Part shown: positions 1 through 6,572 of the stretch, in pieces
Numbering within the stretch: the stretch's first letter is position 1
Layout: every line of letters begins with the position of its first letter
Origin: Erysipelotrichaceae bacterium
Lineage (GTDB): Bacteria; Bacillota_I; Bacilli_A; Erysipelotrichales; Erysipelotrichaceae
Assembly: GCA_017561615.1 (NCBI GenBank)
Contig: JAFZBT010000199.1
Location: forward strand, 1 to 11,635
Direction of reading: 5' to 3'
Length of the DNA stretch: 11,635 nt
Notes under the pieces: generated by a model
What the model was told of the DNA's origin: nothing
What the model saw: only the letters and a program-made list of their open reading frames with translations
Databases searched by the model: none
Made by a program: the position numbers and the translations under genes

Positions 1-339
1 CATTTTGGTTTCCGAGCCGTGAATGATTTCGCCGGGGATTTCGTTCTGTTTCAGGTAGGAAAGGATCTCCATGCTGGCGGCCAGAGAGTTGTTGTAGCCG
101 GTAGTCAGAAGGAAGACCGGTTCGGGCAGCCGGTCAGCGACGGCTTTGAACATGCCTTCCACGCCGCCTCCGCCGACAAAGACCATCACCAGGTCATGGT
201 CGTTCAGATGCTCAGGATCGGTGAAGACCAGTTGCTGACCGGAGAGGGCGGAAAGCCTTTCGACGACTTCGCGGTTGTAGCTGTTGATGGTAACGCCGGC
301 GGCGTTGGATGATTCCAGATAGTATACGCCAATGCTCAT
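1..339 (-). CDS. Sugar isomerase-like protein (fucose/arabinose isomerase type), N-terminal part, cut by window edge
   Basis: The minus strand is open from an ATG at 339 to the window edge, giving 113 codons with no stop. The start follows a good ribosome binding site (GAGGAA, about 7 bases upstream on the minus strand). The protein begins MSIGVYYLESSNAAGV. A hydrophobic strand and glycine run (VMVFVGGGGVEGMF, about residues 52-65) is followed by PVFLLTTGYNNSLAASMEIL and then SYLKQNEIPGEIIHG (about residues 74-108). The segment with paired Asn, NSLAA, an E-I-L helix and then a YL helix resembles the N-terminal domain of fucose/arabinose isomerase-like proteins (COG2407), which interconvert aldoses and ketoses in the cytoplasm. 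That assignment is from memory of the family pattern. The metal-binding catalytic residues would lie beyond the window, so substrate and activity cannot be judged. It is transcribed divergently from the preA-like gene. An unrelated conserved protein remains possible. Confidence 0.55.
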   Translation of the reverse strand, partial: MSIGVYYLESSNAAGVTINSYNREVVERLSALSGQQLVFTDPEHLNDHDLVMVFVGGGGVEGMFKAVADRLPEPVFLLTTGYNNSLAASMEILSYLKQNEIPGEIIHGSETKM

Positions 340-366
340 GTTATTATTCCTCGTTTCTTTATCTAT

Positions 367-376
367 ATTCTACCAT
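367..376 (-). promoter_or_regulatory. Probable extended -10 promoter for the isomerase-like gene
   Basis: Read on the minus strand, the sequence is TATGGTAGAAT. It contains an extended -10 element (TG, one base, then TAGAAT at 372-367). It lies about 28 bases upstream of the ATG at 339, leaving a leader of roughly 20 bases that includes the ribosome binding site. No good -35 hexamer is visible, which is tolerated with an extended -10. The assignment is by motif and position only. Confidence 0.4.
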
Positions 377-394
377 AACAGGGCGCCGGCAAAG

Positions 395-400
395 TATAAT
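395..400 (+). promoter_or_regulatory. Probable -10 box (TATAAT) for the preA-like gene
   Basis: A perfect TATAAT lies about 40 bases upstream of the chosen start at 440, which allows a leader of about 30 bases. The upstream -35 region (around 371-377) is poor. It coincides with the opposing minus-strand -10 and with a GC-rich palindromic patch (GGCGCCGGC, about 382-390), so the two divergent promoters are packed together and could share an operator. Confidence 0.4.
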
Positions 401-439
401 GTATTAAGAAGATAACAGTCCGGAAAGGAAATGAGAAAC

Positions 440-1879
440 ATGAAATCAGAGGAATGCTTACTGTGCCATCAGGCGGCCTGCACCAGAGCCTGCGGTAAAC
501 TTGATCCGGCGGCCATTCTGCGCTCGCTTTACTTTGACAATGAAGCGGGAGCGTTAAGAAAGCTTAACGAGCCGCTGGCCTGCGCTGAATGCGACGGACG
601 CTGCCAGAGCGGCTGCCCGGTGGAAGTGCCGGTCAGAAACATCATTCTCTCGCTTAAGGATAAGTCGGTCGAGCCGGTACCTGATTACGATTGCCTGAGA
701 ACTGATTTCTGCGGCTTTCCGCTGATCAACCCGTTTCTGCTTTCCTCGTCGGTGGTGGCTTCCACTTATGAAATGTGCGCCCGGGCCTTTGAGGCCGGCT
801 GGGCGGGAGCGGCATTCAAGACGGTCTGTCTGATGGACATTAAGGAAGCCTCGCCGCGCTTTTCCGCTATCCGGGGCGACAATGGCCGGATCATCGGCTT
901 CAAGAACATTGAACAACTTTCCGACCACACCCTGGAAGAAAATCTGGCGATCTTCCGGCGGCTGAAGAAGGACTACCCCGACCGGCTGTTACTGGTCTCC
1001 TTCATGGGCCGAGATGATGAAGAGTGGGCCTTTCTGGCGGAAAAGCTCAGCGAAGCGGGAGCGGACGCTCTGGAGATGAACTTCTCCTGTCCCAACATGA
1101 CTGAAGAGAATACCGGCAGCGATGTCGGTCAGATACCCCAGCTGGTAGAAAGATATACCAGAACTGTCAGAGAACACACCAGCCTGCCCATCATCGCCAA
1201 GCTGACGCCCAATGTCACCGACATCAGGGAGAGCGCTGAGGCGGCAGTCCGGGGCGGCTGCGACGGTCTGGCGGCCATCAATACCATCAAGAGTCTGATC
1301 GAGGTGGACATCGATCCCACCGACGGCATCTACCGCGCCTCCATCGGCGGCTATTCCGGCAAGGCGGTCAAGCCGATCGCCCTGCGCTTTACCGCTGAGC
1401 TTTCCCAGGATGAGAAACTGGCCGGCCAGCACATCACCGCCATGGGCGGCATTGAAAGCTGGAAGGATGCCCTGGAATTCATCGTCCTGGGCGCCGACAG
1501 CGTGCAGGTGACCACGGCGATCATGCAGTACGGCTACCGGATCATCGACGATCTGCGGGAAGGACTGGCTCTGTATCTGGAAGACCACGGTTTCCAGTCG
1601 GTAAGGGACATCGAGAACTCGGCCATCGAGGGCATCGTGCCGACCGAACAGCTGGACCGTTCCTACATCATCTATCCCCGCTTTCTGAGGGAAAGGTGCG
1701 TGGGCTGCCAGCGCTGCTACCTGTCCTGCCTGGACGGCGGCCATCAGGCCATCAGCATCAAGGAGGGAAAGCCGGTCCTTGATTCCCGGAAGTGCGTGGG
1801 CTGTCATCTGTGCGTGCTGGTCTGCCCCAATGAAGCCATCGTCTCCTCGGAGGTCAGGGTTCCCAAGAAGGAGGTCTGA
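440..1879 (+). CDS. preA: PreA-type dihydropyrimidine dehydrogenase subunit with extra N-terminal Fe-S domain
   Basis: This is a cytoplasmic Fe-S/FMN oxidoreductase of the PreA family, which reduces uracil or thymine to the 5,6-dihydro form, or runs in reverse. I chose the ATG at 440 because the AAAGGA at 424-429 is correctly spaced for it but almost abuts the in-frame ATG at 431. The protein is 479 residues. The FMN barrel holds NFSCPNMTEENTGSDVGQ, with probable active-site Cys217, then AKLTPN (about 253), NTIKS (281) and GGYSGKAVKPIAL (303-315), all close to PreA. The C-terminal ferredoxin domain has two CxxCxxCxxxC clusters (Cys420, 423, 426, 430 and Cys452, 455, 458, 462). Residues 1-70 add two further four-Cys groups (6, 9, 14, 18 and 48, 51, 55, 59), like the Fe-S domain normally found on the PreT partner or at the N-terminus of fused eukaryotic enzymes. 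No PreT-like flavin/NAD(P)H subunit lies beside it, so the electron partner is unknown. Confidence 0.85.
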   Translation: MKSEECLLCHQAACTRACGKLDPAAILRSLYFDNEAGALRKLNEPLACAECDGRCQSGCPVEVPVRNIILSLKDKSVEPVPDYDCLRTDFCGFPLINPFLLSSSVVASTYEMCARAFEAGWAGAAFKTVCLMDIKEASPRFSAIRGDNGRIIGFKNIEQLSDHTLEENLAIFRRLKKDYPDRLLLVSFMGRDDEEWAFLAEKLSEAGADALEMNFSCPNMTEENTGSDVGQIPQLVERYTRTVREHTSLPIIAKLTPNVTDIRESAEAAVRGGCDGLAAINTIKSLIEVDIDPTDGIYRASIGGYSGKAVKPIALRFTAELSQDEKLAGQHITAMGGIESWKDALEFIVLGADSVQVTTAIMQYGYRIIDDLREGLALYLEDHGFQSVRDIENSAIEGIVPTEQLDRSYIIYPRFLRERCVGCQRCYLSCLDGGHQAISIKEGKPVLDSRKCVGCHLCVLVCPNEAIVSSEVRVPKKEV

Positions 1880-1883
1880 GGGA

Positions 1884-1924
1884 CCTGTCAGAGCTGACAG
1901 GAAGGTTTCTGCTTGTTAAAGCAG
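1884..1924 (+). terminator. Two tandem short hairpins after the preA-like gene (possible weak terminator)
   Basis: Five bases after the stop codon is a perfect 7-bp stem with a 4-base loop (CCTGTCA / TGACAGG, 1884-1901). It is followed by a second 6-bp stem (CTGCTT / AAGCAG, 1909-1924). The first is followed by only three T residues and the second by none, so this is not a textbook intrinsic terminator. It may act as a weak terminator, a 3' end stabiliser or a processing site. The second hairpin overlaps the proposed -35 region of the downstream promoter. Confidence 0.35.
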
Positions 1925-1940
1925 GCAAATATGAGATAAT
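1913..1940 (+). promoter_or_regulatory. Probable promoter for the channel/lipoprotein operon
   Basis: A -35-like TTGTTA (1913-1918) is separated by 16 bases from GATAAT (1935-1940). The latter is preceded by TG and one base, forming an extended -10. The start codon at 2016 lies about 75 bases downstream, so transcripts would carry a leader of about 65-70 bases. That leader includes a small hairpin (ACGGC / GCCGT, 1964-1979). A strong ribosome binding site, GGAGGG (2003-2008), precedes the ATG. Confidence 0.45.
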
Positions 1941-2015
1941 TCATTTAAGACAGGAAAACAAAAACGGCATCAGAGCCGTGACATCATAATCGTTCAGATT
2001 CGGGAGGGACACCTT

Positions 2016-5000
2016 ATGGAAACGGATATTCAGAAGGAAGGAAATACGGAAAAGAAACAGAGCAGGCTTAATACCTATGTCCTTTCCAAGGGCATCATCA
2101 ACCTGTCTTTGATCATTCTGGGCACGGTACTGCTGACGGTTTTTTTGCGCAACGTTCAGACTAAGAGTTCGCTGTACAAGCAGCAGAAAAACAATGAACT
2201 GGCGCTTTCCGAGGTCGTCACGATCCTGGAAAAGAACACCGACAGTGCTGAAGCGCTGACCGACATCTACCATGAGGGCAACTGGAAGAGCCTCGATGAG
2301 ATCGACTTGCTGCTTTCCAAGGGCATGTTTGAGTCAATTGCCACCGATGATGATACCGTCCGCAGCGAAGTGTTCGCCACCTTGGCTGAGCGGGCCGGTC
2401 TGCCATATCTCTACCTGCTGGACATGGACGGCATCGTCGTCATCAGTCCGGATGCTTCCATGAAGGGCCTCAATCCGGCGGTCAGAGGTTATCTGACGCA
2501 GGAAAACCTCAACCATCTGCTTAACTGGTGCCTGGATGACACCGGCAAGGCCACTGCGGTCCGGGTGATTAACCGGTTCGGAACTTTCTATTTCTATTCC
2601 AAGCCCTACACCTATAACAACCGTCAGTATGCTCTGGTTCTGGGAGCCGATGCCAGTCCGCTGGATGTCAGCATCGCTTCCCTGACTGACACCTCGGCGG
2701 TCTTAAGCCGCATGGCCGTCATCAACCGGGGATTCCTGTTTGCGGTCAGCTGCCGTGACGATCTGATGCTTTATTACAACGATGGGGAAAACATCCTCAG
2801 CGGACAGAACGCCTTGTCCTGCGGACTTAACAAGGATATCTTTACTGACGGCTATAATGGCCTGCAGAGCATTCAGGGGGAAGAGTATTACTGTTCTTCC
2901 CGGATCTTCAACGGTGATACGGCCATCATCGCCGCCGCCAAGGCAAAGACCGTGCTGTCGCACGACAAGTACGTGCTGTTCTGGTCGATTCTGAGTTTCA
3001 GTCTGGTGATGATCCTGTGTCTGGTTTACGGCATCATCGTAAAGAATGACTTCTTCCGCAACGGCGTCAAGACCGACCGCATCATCCTGAGGCAGAATTC
3101 CGGTAATCCGATCAGCTTTGACCGTACGATCTTCAAAAAGGTGCTGCCGCTGATGCTGATCGGCATTCTGGCCGTTTACAGCATCACTTTCTACATGCAG
3201 ACCCTGCTGGAGGTTTCCGAAGGCATTGACAAGTCCAATGTTGTTCTGCAGGAGGTCACGGCCCGCTATGAGGAAGGCGAGGAAAGCCGGAAGGTCATCG
3301 TCGACTATTACAACAGCCGCTTCCTTTCCACCGCAAGAATGCTGACGTTCATCATCGAGGAAGACCCGGAGATCTTCAACCAGCCTTCCGACCACTATCA
3401 CACCGTCTATGACAGCGAGGGCAACCGTCAGTTCGTGCTTGACGATGAGGGCAATCCGCTGAAGTCGATAGCCTCTTCGGACATTCTCAAACGGCTGTGC
3501 CGGGAAAACAATATCAGCGCCATATACCTCTTTGATGAGGACGGCCGCACGATCGCGACCAGCACGGACAACTGGTTCTTCATTCTCAGTCAGAATGAAG
3601 AAGACCAGTCCTATCCCTTCCGTAAAGTCCTCAACGGCTTACAGGAATACTATCTTCAGACTTCCATGGTCAACGATCTGGGTGAAGAGACCCAGTACTT
3701 CGGCGTGTCCATGAACTACTATACGAAAAAGGATCCTTCCGGCAATACCGTCTACGTTTCCCGCTATGACTTCGAGGAAGCCTGCGGGAGAGAAAACATC
3801 AGCGGCGTACGCTCAGCTGGTGGCATCACCAAGCACAGCTCGCTGCTGCAGATCGAACTGGACGGTCAGTTGGCCGGCATGTTAATGGAGACCAGCACCG
3901 CTGACTACATTCTGTCGACGAAAATGCTGGAAAACGGCGCCATCGTCATGTTTGACAACAGCCGTGATCACCTCTGCGTCTATTCGCCGGTTCAGGCCAG
4001 CATCGGCCGCAGTGCCGAAGACCTCGGCGTTTCCGCCAAGGCCTTCAGTACCAGTGACTACTACGGTTTCGTACGCATCAACGGCGTCCGCTATTTCTCC
4101 TTCTTCCGCTTCATCAGCGACTACTACTTCGCTTCCCTGATTCCGGAAAGCAGCATGTACACCGCCCGCAACAAGATCGCCATGATCACGGCATCGACCT
4201 GTCTGGTCATGATCATCATTCTGTTACTGACGGTTACCGTTTCCAGCCGGCAGGAAGATGATGTCTACCAACTGCTGGCTGAAAAGCAGGATGAAAATGA
4301 CCATGACCGTAATATCTTCGGAATCACGCTTCCTTCCGGACGCTACGCGACCACGACCAGAGCCAAAACGCGCTGGAACGTTGAGAGCATCCCCTGGAAC
4401 AAGCGCTCTCCGGAGATGAAACTGGGACTGATCGTTGGCTGGCTGTCGGCGATACCGATCATTTACGTCGTCGTCTCAGCGCTGGGACTCAACCGCATTT
4501 CCGATGACCGCTCGGTCATCCGCTACATCCTTTCCAATAACTGGGACCGCAGCTTCAACGTCTTCGCGCTCAGCAGCTGCGTCATGATCATCGTCATGGT
4601 CACCATCGCCATTGAACTCTTCCGCATTCCTGTCCGGCTGATCTCTCAGCTGTTGGGCACCAGAGGTGAGACCATTGGTCACCTGTTACTGTCGATCATC
4701 AAGTACGGCGGTACGATCGCCACACTGTTCTACTGCCTGTATCTTCTGGGCATCGATTCAGCGAACCTGCTGGCCAGCGCCGGGATCCTGTCGCTGATCA
4801 TCGGCTTAGGTGCTCAGAGTCTGATCAAGGACATCATCGCCGGCATCTTCATTGTCTTCGAAGGCGAGTTCCGCGTCGGCGACATCGTCACCATCAACAA
4901 CTACCGCGGCACCGTCATCGACATCGGCTTAAGGACGACCAAGATCCTGGGCCCTGGCTCCAACGTCAAGATCTTCAACAACAGCGAGATCTCCGGCGTC

Positions 5001-5351
5001 ATCAACATGACCAAGGAGAACTCCGTCGCGGCCGCGGTCGTCGGCGTCGAATATGGTCAGGACCTCAATTATGTCAACGAGGTTCTGGATAGGGAGCTGC
5101 CGCTTCTGAAGGAAAAGGACAGCCGGATCCTGGAAGGACCGATCAATCTCGGCATTTCCGAACTGGGCGAAAGACGGGCGACCCTGACGGTCATCGCCTA
5201 CTGCGCCGAGAAACATGTTCATAAGCTGGACCGCTTCCTCAACGAAGAGATCCTGCAGATCTTCTACCGTAACGGCATCCGCGTGCCCAATCAGAAAGAC
5301 TATATTGCTCCGAAGAGAGAAGAAAACAGTAAGGAGGGAAAGCAGTCATGA
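2016..5351 (+). CDS. MscS-family channel fused to two extracytoplasmic dCache-like sensor modules
   Basis: This 1111-residue membrane protein starts at an ATG 7 bases after GGAGGG. Visible order: a charged cytoplasmic tail (1-24); TM1 (about 25-44); a first extracytoplasmic module (45-315) with the Cache-type strand motif YLYLLDMDGIVVISPDASM (131-149); TM2 (319-342); a short cytoplasmic loop; TM3 (374-393); a second module (394-715) with SAIYLFDEDGRTIATST (501-517) and a second lobe near GAIVMFDNSRDHLCVYSP (641-658); TM4 (720-742); a charged linker; TM5-TM7 (about 801-822, 849-868, 889-911); then the MscS pore helix and beta domain, with GLGAQSLIKDIIAGIFIVFE (930-949), EFRVGDIV (951-958) and RGTVIDIGLRTTKI (964-977). 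MscS channels open under membrane tension to release solutes. E. coli MscS has 286 residues, so most of this protein is added sensor. Cache domains usually bind small extracellular ligands, which makes ligand modulation of gating plausible but unproven. The stop overlaps the start of the solute-binding lipoprotein gene. Confidence 0.92.
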   Translation: METDIQKEGNTEKKQSRLNTYVLSKGIINLSLIILGTVLLTVFLRNVQTKSSLYKQQKNNELALSEVVTILEKNTDSAEALTDIYHEGNWKSLDEIDLLLSKGMFESIATDDDTVRSEVFATLAERAGLPYLYLLDMDGIVVISPDASMKGLNPAVRGYLTQENLNHLLNWCLDDTGKATAVRVINRFGTFYFYSKPYTYNNRQYALVLGADASPLDVSIASLTDTSAVLSRMAVINRGFLFAVSCRDDLMLYYNDGENILSGQNALSCGLNKDIFTDGYNGLQSIQGEEYYCSSRIFNGDTAIIAAAKAKTVLSHDKYVLFWSILSFSLVMILCLVYGIIVKNDFFRNGVKTDRIILRQNSGNPISFDRTIFKKVLPLMLIGILAVYSITFYMQTLLEVSEGIDKSNVVLQEVTARYEEGEESRKVIVDYYNSRFLSTARMLTFIIEEDPEIFNQPSDHYHTVYDSEGNRQFVLDDEGNPLKSIASSDILKRLCRENNISAIYLFDEDGRTIATSTDNWFFILSQNEEDQSYPFRKVLNGLQEYYLQTSMVNDLGEETQYFGVSMNYYTKKDPSGNTVYVSRYDFEEACGRENISGVRSAGGITKHSSLLQIELDGQLAGMLMETSTADYILSTKMLENGAIVMFDNSRDHLCVYSPVQASIGRSAEDLGVSAKAFSTSDYYGFVRINGVRYFSFFRFISDYYFASLIPESSMYTARNKIAMITASTCLVMIIILLLTVTVSSRQEDDVYQLLAEKQDENDHDRNIFGITLPSGRYATTTRAKTRWNVESIPWNKRSPEMKLGLIVGWLSAIPIIYVVVSALGLNRISDDRSVIRYILSNNWDRSFNVFALSSCVMIIVMVTIAIELFRIPVRLISQLLGTRGETIGHLLLSIIKYGGTIATLFYCLYLLGIDSANLLASAGILSLIIGLGAQSLIKDIIAGIFIVFEGEFRVGDIVTINNYRGTVIDIGLRTTKILGPGSNVKIFNNSEISGVINMTKENSVAAAVVGVEYGQDLNYVNEVLDRELPLLKEKDSRILEGPINLGISELGERRATLTVIAYCAEKHVHKLDRFLNEEILQIFYRNGIRVPNQKDYIAPKREENSKEGKQS

Positions 5352-6406
5352 AGAAACTGATGATACTGCTGGCAGTCAGCACGCTGCTGCTGGCGGGCTG
5401 CAGCTCCCCGAATAATAACAATGAAAAGACTCCGGAAGAACCGGAGACGAAGGTCGTGCGGCTGGCCGTGTACTCCATCGGCCACGTCTTCAATTTCATT
5501 GCCGAAGAGCAGGGCTATCTGGCTGAGGAAGGCATCAGCGTTGAATATGTGCCGGTGGAGACCGACGCGGAAGTCTTTGAGGGTATCCGCAAAGGCACCA
5601 TCGACATCGCCTCCAATTCCGGCACCAACCTGCCGCTCCAGCAGATCGCCACCGGTCTGGACCTGACGATCTTCGCCGGCTATCTTCTGACCGGCTGTCT
5701 GCCGGTGTTCGGCCGTGCCGACGCTCAGTGGAACGGTATTGAGGATCTGCTTGGCAAGACGATGGCCTGCGAGCCCAACGTCTACGCCATTACCGGACCG
5801 CTCTACGACATGGGCTATAATCCCCTGCGTCAGATCAACTGGTTTGAAACGGAGAACCAGCAGGAGCGTATCGCCGCCGTCAAGAGCGGCCAGGCTGACT
5901 TCGGACTGGTAGGGACCCAGCTGAACTATGAGGTCATCAATGACCAGGACCTCAAAATCCTGACCTACGCTGCTGACATCTTACCGGCATATTCCTGCTG
6001 CCGGGTCGAGGCGCTGAGCTCATGGGTAAGAGAAAACCCCAATACCGTAAAGGCGCTGTTAAGAGCCTGGATCAGAGCGATGGAATACTATGAGTCTCAT
6101 CATGACGAGACGGTAGACCTGGTAATCAGAAAGACCAATGCCAACGAAGATGAAGTCCGGGTCTACATGGACAATCCCCGTCATGATCTCAACATCGACC
6201 CGATGAAGAAATCCGTGATCAGGGCCTGGAGCTACATGCGCTGCATGGGCCTGATGGATGAAACAGGACGCTCGATCAACATTCTTGATCACATCAATAC
6301 CGATCTGTACAAGCAGGCGCTCGATGAATGTCAGGCACGCTATGGAGCGGACAATCAGAAATTCTATGAAAACCTGCAGGCGCAGTATGCCCGAAACAAT
6401 CAGTAA
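5348..6406 (+). CDS. Solute-binding lipoprotein, SsuA/TauA/NMT1 type (orphan ABC substrate-binding protein)
   Basis: This is a 352-residue extracytoplasmic binding protein anchored by lipid. It has a lipoprotein signal: basic start, hydrophobic core and lipobox LAGC at 15-18, with Cys18 the predicted lipidated residue. An Asn/Glu/Pro-rich linker (about 19-34) follows. The mature domain opens with VVRLAVYSIGHVFNFIAEEQ (36-55) and YLAEEGISVEYVPV (57-70). Then come an EVFEGIRKGTIDIASNSGTN region (75-94) and a second-lobe stretch, ERIAAVKSGQADFGLVG (173-189). This layout is typical of nitrate/sulfonate/taurine/thiamine-precursor binding proteins (COG0715), but I cannot name the ligand. The start codon overlaps the stop of the channel gene (ATGA) and has its own AAGGAGGG at 5331-5338, so the two are probably cotranscribed and translationally coupled. 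No permease or ATPase gene lies within the window, so it may feed a distant transporter or serve the adjacent sensor-channel. Confidence 0.9.
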   Translation: MKKLMILLAVSTLLLAGCSSPNNNNEKTPEEPETKVVRLAVYSIGHVFNFIAEEQGYLAEEGISVEYVPVETDAEVFEGIRKGTIDIASNSGTNLPLQQIATGLDLTIFAGYLLTGCLPVFGRADAQWNGIEDLLGKTMACEPNVYAITGPLYDMGYNPLRQINWFETENQQERIAAVKSGQADFGLVGTQLNYEVINDQDLKILTYAADILPAYSCCRVEALSSWVRENPNTVKALLRAWIRAMEYYESHHDETVDLVIRKTNANEDEVRVYMDNPRHDLNIDPMKKSVIRAWSYMRCMGLMDETGRSINILDHINTDLYKQALDECQARYGADNQKFYENLQAQYARNNQ

Positions 6407-6424
6407 TTACCGATTGTAATGGGA

Positions 6425-6506
6425 AACGGAACAGCAGCCAAGGTAACCGCTGATCAGGGCAATGCTCTTGAAGTTGCCCTCAGGCAGTTCCCTGGCTTTT
6501 TCCGTT
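6425..6506 (+). terminator. Long nested inverted repeat, probable terminator or structured RNA
   Basis: An 82-base stretch folds on paper into one long interrupted hairpin. The outer stem is AACGGAA (6425-6431) with TTCCGTT (6500-6506). The middle stem is AGCCAAGG (6436-6443) with CCCTGGCT (6490-6497), with one A-C mismatch. The inner stems are CTGA (6450-6453) with TCAG (6480-6483) and GGGCAA (6457-6462) with TTGCCC (6474-6479). The middle stem is followed directly by T residues (6497-6501), as in an intrinsic terminator, and the element starts 19 bases after the lipoprotein stop. It could equally be a regulatory leader of the downstream glycosidase. I did not match it to a known riboswitch class. 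Confidence 0.45.
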
Positions 6507-6572
6507 ATGAGATCAATGAATAAACAGCAGGATGAAATCACGCAGATAATGAAGCGGAAAGGATAGACGATC

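Noticed and set aside
19..312. Plus-strand open frame of 97 codons at the left edge
   Set aside because: It is the reverse complement of the isomerase-like gene, which has a proper start, ribosome binding site and family-like motifs on the minus strand.
375..418. Repeated heptamer ATAACAG at 375-381 and 412-418
   Set aside because: Two copies of a 7-base AT-rich word in a 60-base stretch are easily due to chance and show no symmetry.
431..439. Upstream in-frame ATG for the preA-like gene
   Set aside because: The AAAGGA ribosome binding site ends only one base before this ATG, whereas it is about 10 bases from the ATG at 440, which is the better start.
989..1807. Minus-strand open frame of 272 codons opposite preA
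   Set aside because: Mirror of a strongly supported PreA coding frame; no recognisable domain and no ribosome binding site.
6407..6572. Gap checked for a known riboswitch class
   Set aside because: It is structured, but I could not match conserved riboswitch core sequences, so I describe it only as a nested inverted repeat and possible terminator.
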